Part shown: positions 21,649 to 32,460 of the stretch, piece by piece | Layout of the letters: each line of letters begins with the position of its first letter | How positions within the stretch are numbered: position 1 is the first letter of the stretch | Source of the DNA: Melampsora larici-populina 98AG31 | Taxonomy: Eukaryota; Basidiomycota; Pucciniomycetes; Pucciniales; Melampsoraceae | DNA: 64,000 nt | Direction: 5' to 3' | Assembly: GCF_000204055.1 (NCBI RefSeq) | Contig: NW_006768806.1 | Span: 719,766-783,765 of the forward strand | Made by a program: the position numbers and the translations under genes | The notes under the pieces: model-generated | The model's input: only the letters and a program-made list of their open reading frames with translations | The model's database searches: none | Told to the model about the DNA's origin: nothing

Positions 21649-21798
21649 TGTTATGGTCAAGGCTTCTACAAGATCAGGTGTGCTTATTATTATAACAAGA
21701 TTGAAGCATGAGGTTACAACAAGGATGGCACGCGCACAGAACTATGGCGGTGAGGTTGTACTCAATATAAGCATATCCCCAGTATAGGGATCATAACA
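21649..21798 (-). repeat. 5' LTR of element A
   Basis: 150 bp. In sense direction it contains CCTC-ATGCTTCAAT (21709 down to 21700), the complement of the adjacent primer-binding site. That places the likely transcription start about 60 nt before the LTR end and leaves a U3 of about 90 nt. Confidence 0.93.
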
Positions 21799-22626
21799 GA
21801 TTCAAGAGAACATTCAGTTAATTCAAATGTAGTTTATGAGGAGCTTCAAAGCCGTTCTATGCAAGAGGCTTTATCAACAAATGCTGTGGAAGATGGTTTA
21901 AACAGTAGTTCCGAAGAGCCAACTATGGAAGACTTCATGAATGTCTTGAATGACAACGATGAAATTCCAGATGACGGTCAAATCCCTTACACACCCACCC
22001 CGTTCCGACCAAGAGATTCTTTTCAAGCCCAATCTGAGACTCAAACGACCTCTTCATCACTCAAGCGCACAGGTTCTAGAAACTCAGTTGACTCTACTAG
22101 CGTTGGGACCTTCAGCAAAAGAAGCCGAACTTCTGGTTCGGCGTCTTCAATCCAGGCTCTCTTACAAGGAAATCAATTCGGATCAACCCCTCTACAAGCA
22201 AGTTCAAATGTCCGAGCGGATCCAAACCTCAATACTTTGGAGCAACAAGCTTTTTTTAAACATGGTCAAAGTATGGAACGTTTGGCTCAGGTAGTTGAAA
22301 ACATGGGTAGCTCTATTTGTGGACAACAACCGAAACAAACCGAGTTCAGCCCTGAAGAAGCAAAAAAAAAATCTCAGATTGAACTGGAATTGGTTGATGT
22401 GAAGTTAAGCAGTGATAAGTTTGATTTAGACTCGCGAAAGGAAAAACATTCACTTGAGATGAAGCAAATGAAAGCTGAATATGAACATCAACAAGTGGCA
22501 CGAAATGCTCATCTGATTAGTACCTTGATGAAAGATCATAACCTCAGCCTTCAGGACGCAATGCTCGCTGCGCAACACGCACAATCAATGATGCAATCGA
22601 GTTCAGCTTCAGGCTCAGGTGTTTGA

Positions 22627-23062
22627 CAAAAGAGTTATATCTCTTGTACTTTCTTTTTGGACTGCCTCAAAACTTCATCTCTTTAAAAAAATTCTCTTGT
22701 ACTTTCTTTTCGTCAAAACTTCAACTCTTTAAAAAAAATTAAAACCTCTCTCAAATCAAAATAAAAAATTATCTTGTTTTACATTTCTTTTTTTTATATC
22801 TATAATGATTCCTCTTAGTATTAAATAGGTCCCATTTGTCTCGCTCTGGCTTGTTTGCACTCAATCTGAAATCTGTTATTTTGAAATCAATTTTTATTAT
22901 TTGCCACTTTCGAAATGAATCAAATAGATACTTTATTTGAAAATAACATAAAAGGAGAATACATAAAAAAAAAAACTTCAAACAAAAAAAGTGAGCACTT
23001 AAGTAAGAAAAAGCCACCACAACGGGTTCACCCAAACTAAGGTATGTAATAAAATAAATATC
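22627..23062. other. Convergent intergenic region inside the Harbinger-like element
   Basis: AT-rich spacer between the accessory gene (plus) and transposase gene (minus). It holds two near-identical TTCTCTTGTACTTTCTTTT repeats (about 22640 and 22692) and long A/T runs. It presumably contains both 3' untranslated regions. Confidence 0.5.
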
Positions 23063-24735
23063 TTAATGATTTTGTCTGGTCATTAAGAATTCAGCAAAAA
23101 GATCATCTCTTTGACGTGTATCACGCTCTGTTCTTAAAATTGAATTGTCATTATCAAAATTTGGGGCACCCGGAGGTGTATTTCGACGGCGCGGTTGGTA
23201 ATCGAGAGCTTCGTCTAACGTCCCCAGTACACCAGACCAGTCCTCTTTGATAGAGATGAGGAAGTTATGTATGATCAAACATACTTCGATCCACTGGTTA
23301 GCTTGCAATGCAGTCAAGGCGTCCTTGATGACTAATCTAAGTTCTTTTAAAGATTGAAATCTGCCTTTCAACATTCCGTTACAATGTTCAATGATAACCC
23401 GCAACACACTGATTGCTTTATTGAAAGCGTCTTCATCAGATCGAAGGCTGTGACCAGCACATCGTTTGAGACAAGGAATCACCACATCGGATACCGTATA
23501 CGCGGAGTCGGCTAGTATATACTCATCTTTTTCAAAATAAAGGTTGGGATTTTCGTACAACTAAATAGATGCAAAATGGGAATGTGATTAGTAAGACTGT
23601 GAATTGATGAGTTACGTTGACGAGACAGACCTTTGAAGACCGGAACACACGCTGATCGTGCACACTACCACACCACCCCAATTCGTAATAAGTCACCCTC
23701 CGATGAATATCACATACCAGCATTATGTTGTACGCATAGAAGTTCTTCCGGGTATAATAATCTTCAGGTGTCACCCGAGGAGCTGAAGCCAGGGCAATCA
23801 GGGTACCATCTACAAATCCCACGCAGTCTTTGAAGAAAGTCATCGACGCAGTTTCTTCTTTCAGAGCCAAGCGTTCTTGAGGAGTTGGCCACCGCATGTA
23901 CTGGTCTTTCAAACTGAGAACGGCATGGATGAACCGTTTCGTCCAATTTTGCACGCTTCCTTCTGTGGATAGAAGTGAAGCAAAAATGAAGCGGGAAAAT
24001 CTTAAGTACAAATAGAAATTACAATTCAATCTTACCTGAGCAATTGAACATCCTGGCCAGATGGAAATGGTCTCCACCATTTCCTCCAGTTCCTAAGTTT
24101 GCAAGTGCCACCAACGTCTGCCACCAAACAGGAGCCTGCTTCATGTTCGAGTTGTTATGAAATACAGGATTATCCTCAATTAAATCAATCAGCTTATTAA
24201 AAGCTAACTTTGACATTCGGGCCTGAAAAGAAACCTCACTAAGCAGGTGAAATACAAGTCACATTTAAAAATGAAGATCTGTCACTTACGAGCTTGATGA
24301 AGCCATCGCCACCTTCAATCAGCACTTGAGAGAACCAGGCATTTCGGAGTTCCTTACGACCACGAGGGATCCTGTTTGAAACGAATCGCTTATTATTTAA
24401 GATCGTGAGTGCTTCATCTAGGACTTCAAGATCTGAAATAGCCTGTCTTCGCAGATGATATCCCCAGCGAAGGAGGTTATAGTTTTGATCCAAAGCAGGT
24501 ATCAACTCGAGAATACCGACAAGAGTTACGAGAGCGGTTTTTTTTTATCATCGTCTGTGATCGATTGGCGAAAGAGCGCTAGGGCGTGAAGCATCCGGAA
24601 TAGGAAGTGGGCGCCAGCGATATCGACTCCAAAGTTGGCTAGAAGGGGTAGGTTGTTGTCTCGCAGGGCTTTGCGTGCGTGACGTTCCACTTGAATTGAC
24701 CGTCTGAGGGATTGCTTGCGATGGAAACGGGGCAT
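23063..24735 (-). CDS. PIF/Harbinger DDE transposase, possible 1-nt frameshift
   Basis: Cut-and-paste transposase of the DDE_Tnp_4 (PIF/Harbinger) type. Four exons: 24735-24290, 24222-24036, 23962-23631, 23560-23063, giving about 487 aa if one base is restored in exon 1. Catalytic signatures are FVDGTLIAL (first Asp), VHDQRVF (second Asp region), ILADSAY and the acidic VIIEHCNGMLKGRF. Splices are phase-consistent. In exon 1 a run of nine A in sense (T run at about 24538-24546) breaks the frame: the natural continuation TALVTLVGILELIP needs ten. This is either a homopolymer sequencing error or a real inactivating indel. The gene is convergent with the accessory gene of the same element. Confidence 0.85.
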
Positions 24736-24863
24736 GGAGTTGGTGCTGAGGAGTTCGCAGGGTTGGAGTTAGATGAGGTGAATCTGGCTGACGGAGGATT
24801 CAAAGCTGAACTCGTGCCCGGGCACGTGCCCAGAAGTCCAGAGTACAGATTTACCGCCAAAAA

Positions 24864-24963
24864 NNNNNNNNNNNNNNNNNNNNNNNNNNNNNNNNNNNNN
24901 NNNNNNNNNNNNNNNNNNNNNNNNNNNNNNNNNNNNNNNNNNNNNNNNNNNNNNNNNNNNNNN
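24864..24963. other. Assembly gap (100 N)
   Basis: Exactly 100 Ns, a conventional unknown-length gap, lie between two CGTGCCCGGGCACG-type palindromic segments of the transposon's right end. Inverted repeats there probably broke the assembly. Protein translations across it are meaningless. Confidence 0.99.
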
Positions 24964-24975
24964 TCTGGGGGAAAG

Positions 24976-25015
24976 TGCCCCGGGCACGAGTCCCGGAATT
25001 GTACTTTGTATCCCA
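24976..25015 (-). repeat. Right terminal inverted repeat of the Harbinger-like element
   Basis: Ends TTGTACTTTGTATCCCA, the complement of the left end. Just inside is GTGCCCCGGGCACGAGTCCCGG, matching the left repeat apart from one extra C and a few substitutions. Confidence 0.75.
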
Positions 25016-25261
25016 TAATTATACACCACAGATTATAATATATTGGTCATCTACAAGTCCTAAAAGTAACTCATACAAGCCCATTTGTAACACATCATCT
25101 ATCTATCTATATATATAATCAAATAAACAAGATTGTAAGAACAGGAATAAGTTTGAAGATAAGAGAAAGTTAAGTGCAACCCATCATCAAAAGGAAAAGA
25201 ATGATAAATCGAAAAAAAGGTTAAAGCCTCATATAATCAATTTTCCAATTTGTTTTTTATT

Positions 25262-26924
25262 CTATTGAAGTGAGATCCATTGATCATGTCTAATGATCAA
25301 TCTTTCCACAATCTGATCTTCAATTTCAACTTGATCTCTACCTTCTGGATTAGTACCAACCACCGGAACCGAACTAAACTGAGGCAATCCAATCCTTTCA
25401 ATCTGTCCATTCTTCATCACAAAGATAACTTGATGTTTACGTGTATGTAATTCGTTGGCTATCACTAATTGATGTCCATATCGTTCTAATGCTGCTTGAG
25501 CTTTAGGTATCAATAAGCTTTGATCTGTTTCAAGCTGGATAAGAAAAGGATTAAACCTTTTTTTTGGCACTTGATGGATGAAACCAAAAAAAAATACGAA
25601 AACGAAAACACACTTTGAAAGAGACTGTGTAGGCCTGATTGGTCCATTCTTGAGCAAGATCTTTCAATACTTTGGGTACTGCATCCATTTCGAGTACTAG
25701 TGATCCTTTTCCACTTTGAATCTTGTGTTCTGACTATTCATAGTACATCCAAAACAGAAACAGATCGGTATCCCAAAATCAAATAAGACCTCCAACCCAC
25801 CGAAAGATTGTAAATGATCACTTACGAGTTTTTGTTCAGGTATGAAAAAGTCTGATACGGCTGCCGCCAAATAAAGTAAAGCAGAACGACCTAAACCCAC
25901 CGAAGGCTCTCCCATCACTCTTGCCACCGATCTCAACAACCAAAGATATTCATTGACGGTGACAAAGGGAATAGTCAGAAGCAAGTTCTTCTCGCGTACG
26001 GTATGGTAAGCCCTCAGAACAGCCGCCAACGGAGCCATCTCGCTATCAGTCACACTGATGGTGGCCGGACCCGTAGGAAGGTCTAAGGGAGCTGGTGGTA
26101 AGGGACCAAAGAGTGGTTGACCAGGACTGGGGTCTGGACTAGTTTCGTGTGGTAGATGAAGTAGATCAAGAAATGGATGAGTCGAATGAGAATAACATCG
26201 ACTGAAAGGTTGGAGTGAATGTGATCGGTATAGAAAGATCACGGCATATCGATTGCTACGAAGGAAATATTCTGCGGATGCTGAACCTCGAGTACCGGCC
26301 GAGAAATTGTCAAGGAATCTGACCCTGTTCAGTTGAAAGAAAGAGGAATGGATCAGTTTGACAATAAAAAGAATATTCAAGCAAAAGGTGACCAACACGT
26401 TATGTTCAAGTGGAACAGTTGTACCACCACTCTTGATGACCAGATTCAAAAGTCCATTGAACCGTTCGTAAGCCCATCAACCCAAGACCAAAAAACCAAA
26501 CAAAAAACAAGACGGTAAGAAAAACCCAATAATGAAAAAGAATCGATGATTTGATTTTTGAGATTAATTCAGTTTTCAAGATGAATGAGGATTAGAATCA
26601 ATTTACGGTGATCAAGACCACCCTACGATCTTCCTGAACATGATGTAAAACAAATTGCTTGACTCGATTGATTTCTTCCGATAAAGTGGGTGGAGGTGAT
26701 TGAGTTTTGAAATAATGATCAGATGAAAATTCAGATGAACTTGATGGATTCATGATTAACGAAAAGAAATCGATTTGGTGGAGGAAAGACTCCAGAGTGA
26801 ATTCGAGATATGCATCATTGCCGATCCGGAAATCCACGGGGCGCCATGACTCATCCCGCCCAAACCCTTGATATGATAGATCCGCAGGGTTTGAGAGGTG
26901 TGTACCGAGGTCCGACTGAGCCAT
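25262..26924 (-). CDS. Phosphopantothenate-cysteine ligase (PPCS, eukaryotic CoaB)
   Basis: Second step of coenzyme A synthesis from 4'-phosphopantothenate: joins cysteine using a nucleotide triphosphate, in the cytosol. Five exons on the minus strand (26924-26607, 26431-26397, 26324-25826, 25733-25614, 25534-25262) give 414 aa in one frame. Landmarks in order: RRVVLIT-SGGTTVPLE spanning exons 1-2, VRFLDNFSAGTRGSASAEYF, VIFLYRSHSLQPF, the YLAAAVSDFFIP motif, SEHKIQSGKG, VPKVLKDLAQEW and SFKLETD spanning the last intron. It is longer than the human enzyme (about 311 aa) because of an N-terminal extension and a Pro-rich insert near residues 160-190. Exon 2 is only 35 nt. Divergent from the R-SNARE gene. 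Confidence 0.93.
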
Positions 26925-27041
26925 TGAAATTTAGAGTTTGAGTCTTAAATCCTACTGGATCATACCTGTCGCCAATTGCCGCTCCTCAAAACCAACCAAT
27001 CAACCAATCAACTTCATCAAACCAAATCAAATCAGAACAAG
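26925..27041. promoter_or_regulatory. Short bidirectional promoter region
   Basis: Only 117 bp separate the start codons of the divergent ligase and R-SNARE genes, so both promoters and 5' untranslated regions must fit here. It has repeated AACCAATCAA-type CCAAT-like segments (about 26991-27012). No TATA box is obvious. Confidence 0.55.
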
Positions 27042-28045
27042 ATGTCAATCCTATACGTTTGTATTGCCTATGGAACTAAAATCTTATCAGAATTCTCAAT
27101 CGATAGTGCCCAAAACTTTTCAAAAGGTAAGTTTCACTCATCTAAACCCATCACGAACTTCAAAAGCTTAAGATGGGTTTTTACTATAGCTACTTCTACT
27201 ATTCTTTCTAAAATCGAACCAAAAGATAACAAACTAACATATGCAGCTGAAAATTACCTTTTGTAAGTCATCTTTTAACAATCATCTGCTTACCCAAACT
27301 TAAATGACTCCTGTTAAAGTTAAACCTTTCCTGATCGTCTTATTCTTAGTCATTATGATAAAAAAGATGGAATAGTCTTCATGTGTATGGCAGAAGAATC
27401 CTTTGGAAGGAAGATCCCATTCACATTCCTAGCAGAACTTCAACGTAAAGTAAGTTTTCCGAAAAAAACCATCCTCAATCCGTCTAAACCTATCATGAAT
27501 TGATGATTCTTTTTTGGTTAGTTTACCAGTACGTTTACTCGTCCAGAAATCACTTCAGCTCCTCCATACGGTCTAACGACCTTCAACGAGTACTTAACCA
27601 ACCTAACCCAAACCTACAACCAAAGCTCAAGCGATCCGATTTCAAGTTCATCAAGTCAACCCATCAATAATGATCAAATTCATATTGCTCGAAACGAGCT
27701 ATCAAACGTTAAAGAGATCATGATTAAGAATGTAGGAGAGATCTTGAGTCGAGGTGAACGGATCGAACTTTTATTAGACAAAACTGATAATCTTAGTGCT
27801 CAGTCTAATGCGTTTAGGAAACGTACTCAACAACTTAGAAGAAAGATGTGGTGGAAGAATACGAAGATGATTGCGCTTAGTGGGATGGTGGCTGTAGTAC
27901 GTCAAGCTCCTTGCTTTTGAACATTCGTTTCCTTCTTTTTGGCTAATCTGTTTGGGTTTGGTTTGTTTGATGGCTGGGATAGTTGATTGTGTATATCTTA
28001 ATGGCACAAACTTGTGGTGCTACTTTAACACATTGTACTTCATAA
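27042..28045 (+). CDS. VAMP7-like longin R-SNARE
   Basis: Membrane-fusion R-SNARE of endosome/vacuole or exocytic vesicles. Five exons (27042-27126, 27190-27262, 27350-27449, 27522-27896, 27983-28045) give 231 aa. The longin domain is residues 1 to about 115 (SILYVCIAYGTKIL, LTYAAENYLFHYDK). After a Ser/Asn-rich linker comes the SNARE motif (about 137-195) with the zero-layer Arg in EILSRGERIELL, then KTDNLSAQS. A single C-terminal membrane anchor (MIALSGMVAVV-LIVYILM) makes it tail-anchored, with a short luminal tail ending HCTS. The anchor is split by the last intron. The start is the Met of the longin domain; upstream in-frame codons are not needed. Confidence 0.92.
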
Positions 28046-28680
28046 TCCTAAACTCTTCGACTTCTTCTATGAATTCCTTTTTTCCGTTCAGTTTTGCTGT
28101 CTTTCTCATCGTACCTCTTTTTTTCCCTATTCTCTTTTTCTCTTCACCAAATCCCAAATGCAAATCTTATATTTATATCTTTTTTTTTCATCACTTTGAT
28201 GAAGGAATTTTTTTTTCTCGATCTGAATATATATATCATTCATGTATCTTGTAACTTGATAGTTTACCTTTCTGAATGAAACTTGACTCGTATGACCAAA
28301 GTTTACAAAGATTGAAATGACAATACGTGTATTCTTCTGTCAACAAATCATTCCTCACAAGTCTTAAACTTTGACACTATAAAGTTTGGCGCCATACGAA
28401 TGGTTTCTAAGATTAAATAGACTTTTACTAACTGGAAAAATGAAAGATTTGAGAGATTTTTAGAAATCTAAATAGATTACACAATTTTTCTTGATCAAAC
28501 AAGTTTACAATTTTTAAAAGAAAGTTAATAAAGATTTTTAAATTTTAAGAAATACAAAAACCTTTAGAAAAGAGAACTTTTTTTAAGAGATTCCGAAATA
28601 GATTGTTTTTTTTTCTTTGGTGAAGATGAGAATACAAAGAATTTTATAAAATCAATGGGATAGTTTATGGAAGGGGTTTC
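28046..28680. other. Convergent intergenic region
   Basis: The 3' sides of the R-SNARE and methyltransferase genes face each other. It is T-rich near the first and A-rich near the second, as expected of 3' untranslated regions. No further gene was seen. Confidence 0.6.
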
Positions 28681-29698
28681 TTATCTGATGAATGGAATAT
28701 AAATTCCAGTACGAGATTTGTAGTCTAGATAATCTTTTCCAAAGAATTTGATTAAATGCATTTCTTCATCTATAAAACCAAAAAAAGAAAAAGATCAGTA
28801 AATTTTCAAATCAAAACCAAGTCAAAGAAAAAAAAAACAAAGATTCAGAAAGTGAGAAAGACTTACTTTGAATACGTTTATTGAAAAAGTTCCAAAGCAC
28901 ACCAAAGAAGAGGAAGAAACTACACCAATTTCTAAAATAAATCTGTAATCCAATCGACCAATAAAAAAAACCAAAGTAAGAAGGATGTCTAAGATAATTA
29001 TAGATCCCATTAGTGATCAAAGTATGATCTTTATCAGGAGTTTTAGAAGTCGAAACTTTATGATTAAAAGATTGAGCAGCTGTGATCATTGAAAGCGTTC
29101 GAATCAATTGACAAAGAATGATGATGGTAATTGAGAAGATATCGAGGAGGTTTGAAGAACGCTTGTGATAGATGGTTTGCATGATTAGGTATTCGGTTAT
29201 GCTGAATAGATGAGCTAACCAATATTCGATTCCATTATTAAGTAAGAATGCTAAACCAAACAAACCAACCAAAAGAATTAGTATTTCTGATTAAAAAAAG
29301 GTTTCTTTGATCGGATGTTTTTTGGGGCGGAAAGACTTACAGTTTACAGTGACTCTAGAATGATTCCAAATAGCAGTGACCATAAATTCGAAAAAATGAA
29401 ACACGATCAAAACTAAACAATATAAATTAAGTTTATAATAATGATGAAACTGATGAGTTAATAAACACAAGATGTTCAAAGCCATTAGGTTTCCCATCAT
29501 AAAACTTATGGCTGATACGTTTTGAATCGTATTATCAAATGAAGTTAATGGGAATGAGATTCTTGTTTCTGTTTCTTCTTCTGTTATTTTCTTTAATAGA
29601 CTTTCTGGTTCTGGTTCTGAAGATGATGAAGATGATGATGAATCTGAATCTGACCACATTGGTGGGTTTCTTTCAAACTTGGTTAGTTTATTTGACAT
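28681..29698 (-). CDS. Protein-S-isoprenylcysteine O-methyltransferase (Ste14/ICMT)
   Basis: Methylates the C-terminal prenylcysteine of CaaX proteins (Ras, mating pheromones, Rho) at the ER membrane. Three exons (29698-29341, 29250-28867, 28769-28681) give 276 aa in frame. Signatures: VFHFFEFMVTAIWN, FLLNNGIEYWLAH, the cofactor-binding GIYNYLRHPSYFGFFYW, and the C-terminal EEMHLIKFFGKDYLDYKSRTGIYIPF. Several hydrophobic membrane segments are spread along the protein. The N-terminus carries an Asp/Ser-rich acidic tract (DSDSSSSSSSSEPEPE). Intron 1 uses the acceptor at 29251, since the nearer one would create a stop. In fungi the enzyme is needed for pheromone and Ras maturation. Confidence 0.92.
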
Positions 29699-30820
29699 CT
29701 TTCCTTTCCTTGTTTGTTTTTGGTGAGGCGGGTTCCTTGGTTTTGTTGATAGAGATGAGGATCGAGATTCGAAGTATCGAGTTAGATATACCGATGATGA
29801 TGCCGATTAAATATAAGTGAAATCAACAAGATAATAAGTTGATCAAATACCAATCAAAGTAATCATCTAAACCCTTTCAATTTCATTTTCTTAATCCGTA
29901 ATCTTGATGTCTTTTGTTCTTTGTTTGTTCTGTTCTGTATTTCTATTTTCCTTTCCTTGTATGATAATCTGCTGTGCTGTATTTGTACTTGGATATGGTG
30001 GTAAATTGGTTTAAGTTTTCCTTTTTCGTTGCTGGTATATCGATCTCTATATTCCTCTTCAAAGGAAATCTTTGACATTCTTTGATAGTTTCGATTGCTA
30101 AAATTTAGGGTTTAAGATCAACCAATTCTAAGGGTTTATGACTTGAAGTTGAGAAAGTTGAGAATCGGGCCGGCATTGCGACAACATCCTCTCATCATTT
30201 GCCAATCAGGCCTCAGCAGACTCGAACACACAAACACGAGAATGAAAAGCTTACAAAATAAAAAGATTCCCAGTGTAATATGCTAATGTGTGAATGACTC
30301 ATTCATAACTGATCCTTGATATCTTGCTGCTGGTCTGTCCAATTGACTAACAGGCCCAAAAAGTACTTCAAAAATTTGAATCAGCCCCACCATGGTATGA
30401 CACTGATGATCTTTCACCAGGACGCTGTAACATTTAAATCGACCAATTGAAGCCATCCATTTGGTACGTAATTGACATTTTCAAGTAACCGCCTTATTTA
30501 TGACTTGGAGAATTCAAGGAGCATCAAACAAAAAGAAATTGATTATTGATTATTTACAAAGTAAACTTGAAGTTGAACCATCAAAGTGCCGATCTGGCCA
30601 GCAGATAAAAACATTTATCGACAATTACAAATCAGTGTGGGGACTAAGTGCAAGATGAACACATATGATGATGGATGAAAACAACGGACAAGGATGGATG
30701 ACTGCGAAATTGATATACATCGAGGAAGAGGCCACAAAAATACATTATTTACGACTTAGCAGGAAAATGAAGATTAAAGAGTCGAAGTTCTCATTGGGAT
30801 CCTTTGCCATCCCTCCCGCC
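29699..30820. other. No supported gene
   Basis: Contains the methyltransferase upstream region. A 71-codon minus-strand ORF (29863-30078, starting MSKISFEEEYRD) could be a small or partial gene, but no domain or consistent splicing supports it. The rest is AT-rich without structure. Confidence 0.4.
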
Positions 30821-31978
30821 TCACCGTCTCCGTCGTCCCATCCCTCCCATCATGCCTCCCATTCCTTTCATCCCTCCTCCTCCTCCTTTCATTCCTCCGC
30901 CCCCTTTTTTCGCATCGCCGGCTGCACCACCGGCTGCAGCGTCTGCTCCACCTGCGACTCCCGCTTGAGCAGGCGTCTCTCCATTAAGGAATTTGGCGGA
31001 GTAGACGACGGCTTCTTTTTCGTATTGACTTCCAGGGTATTTGAGATGTGGTCCCATTGAACCTCCACAACAGATCATATCACCGGTCAAGCAAATATCT
31101 TGTGTCTTAGGACCGAAGGCAGGAGGAAGTTTGATTCCAGTCATCGCAGCGATACTTTTTCCGCTTTTCTGTTAGAATGAAAAGAGTTATGATTTGCAAA
31201 AAATCAGTATTATTGCTCAATGAATCTTTAATCCCTGATAAAATCACTCACAGCCGTTCCAGCATTCCATTGTTTTCCTGCTATCCAATAAGGATTTCCA
31301 TAAAGGATAATAGACGAAACCGATTCTGCTGGGAATCCTTGTTTAGACAGCAATTGAGTAATGACCATTGCACCTTCTGAATATCCGATCAGAACCATCT
31401 TTTGCTCTGGACATTTTGTTTTCTGACCTGTAATATATTTCAGAGCGTCATTCGCACCTTGTTTAGGTCCGTTATTGTAATCTACTGTGGCTGGATAAAC
31501 TACTTCGTAATTCGATCCTCCTGGTACTTGTTTCATTAAACCTTTTATAAATCCAGAGTAACCTGTTGGATTCTTTTGCTTTTCGCCTGTTCCTCTTGCA
31601 CTACGATTTGGATAGATAGTTTTCAAAAATGCTATATCAGCAGGAATCTTGTGTGTAGTACGAATCAAAACTCGAAAATGAAACTAACCTGACGATTGCA
31701 TATTTCCCACATCCCCCCGATGCCGTATCTCCAGTCGCACCACCAGCACCACCACCCATTTTCGGAGCACCTCCCGCACCGCCTGCGCCACCCATCTTGG
31801 GAAGTCCTCCCGCACCCATGTCTTCGCTGGGTGCACCTTTCTTGCCTGCACCACCCATCCCACCTCCCATCATTCGAGGTTGGAGGTCTCTAAGTGAAAG
31901 AGGTGAAGAAGTGGCCGAAATACTGGAGAGGTTGAATGACAAACATAGAAAAAGTAGGGTAGAGCGGATCGAGGACAT
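30821..31978 (-). CDS. Cutinase-like secreted esterase, copy 1
   Basis: Serine esterase of the cutinase family, which acts on plant cutin or other esters outside the cell. Three exons (31978-31689, 31600-31252, 31168-30821) give 328 aa. A signal peptide (LLFLCLSFNLSSISA) is followed by a Gly/Met-rich tract (about residues 35-85). The catalytic domain begins GCGKYAIV-SARGTGE; the nucleophile is Ser171 in GYSEGAM. A DICLTGDMICCGG segment supplies the Asp and paired Cys, and HLKYP the His. The C-terminus is a second Gly/Met tract ending in four Arg. The core is cutinase-sized, but both tails are unusual. The paralogue lies 5.3 kb away in the same orientation. Confidence 0.9.
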
Positions 31979-32460
31979 GTTGGTTCTTAGGATGCCTTTG
32001 AGCTGATTTTGAGTAGGAAAATAATAATTAGAGCTTGCGATGTTAAAGACCTAATGTACGGTACAGGAAGAAGATTGAAGTGACTTGTGGCCTTAGAGTA
32101 TTTTGTTTGATAAAGTGAGAACGAAAAAAAACACTTTGAAAGAATTATATATACTGAGGACAGAGACTGCACAGAGATGATAGACAAACAATGAACTATT
32201 GTCAATCGAGGATATAGAATAAATGCGATGAAACTGATATTCTTCAGAAAGATTCTCCTATATATAGGTTGTAAAATTATGAATCGGATCAAAAGAAGTT
32301 ATAAAAGAAACTAAGAAAACTCAACCAAAGACGTGTTAATATGTTGGAAATTGAATGGGATGATTAGATATGAAATAAGAATTCAAGAAAAGTGATCATT
32401 CAAGGGGAGGAAAATTAAACAAAGTGGATCATTAGAGGTTTTCAGTTCAAAATCTAGGTA

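Larger units (their letters stand above)
15540..21798 (-). mobile_element. Ty3/Gypsy chromovirus, element A (defective, 6,259 bp)
   Basis: Two 150-bp LTRs (15540-15689, 21649-21798; TGTTATG...CATAACA) flank gag and pol on the minus strand, with a perfect 5-bp duplication GATTC at 15535-15539 and 21799-21803. Order in sense direction is gag, protease, RT-RNase H, integrase, chromodomain. It is defective: a TGA separates protease from RT, about 250 bp of foreign sequence separates RNase H from integrase, and about 48 integrase residues are missing compared with element B. LTRs differ at two of 150 positions, so insertion is fairly recent and damage may predate or accompany it. Confidence 0.92.
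14547..22626 (+). pseudogene. Harbinger accessory protein (DNA-binding-like), split by Gypsy insertion
   Basis: Likely the transposon's accessory DNA-binding partner; PIF/Harbinger elements usually pair a Myb/SANT-like protein with the transposase. Exons 14547-15077, 15170-15320 and 15395-15539 continue at 21804-22626 once the Gypsy element and one GATTC copy are removed. The joined frame has exactly 549 codons with no stop. The N-terminus is Ser/Pro-rich and then a long Lys-rich basic tract (residues about 55-95). A helical, basic middle follows (W-x-W-like NWLTDEHNF, then KEIERYF and EAWRKADDER). The C-terminus is Ser-rich and ends in a charged coiled-coil-like segment (residues about 460-540). 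The DNA-binding assignment is by context and composition. At this locus the insertion should inactivate the gene. Confidence 0.65.
14358..25015. mobile_element. PIF/Harbinger-like DNA transposon, two genes, with nested Gypsy
   Basis: The ends are inverted repeats: TGGGATACAAAGTACAA at 14358 and its complement ending at 25015, both followed inward by (G)ACTCGTGCCCGGGCAC. Inside are two convergent genes, as in PIF/Harbinger elements: a DNA-binding-like accessory gene (plus, 14547-22626) and a DDE transposase (minus, 23063-24735). Without the nested 6.26-kb Gypsy element it would be about 4.4 kb. Flanking trinucleotides are TTA and TAA, so the expected TWA target duplication is suggestive, not exact. 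A 100-N assembly gap lies inside the right end. Confidence 0.75.

Noticed and set aside
24639..25038. ORFs spanning the run of Ns on both strands
   Set aside because: Translations across an assembly gap are artefacts.
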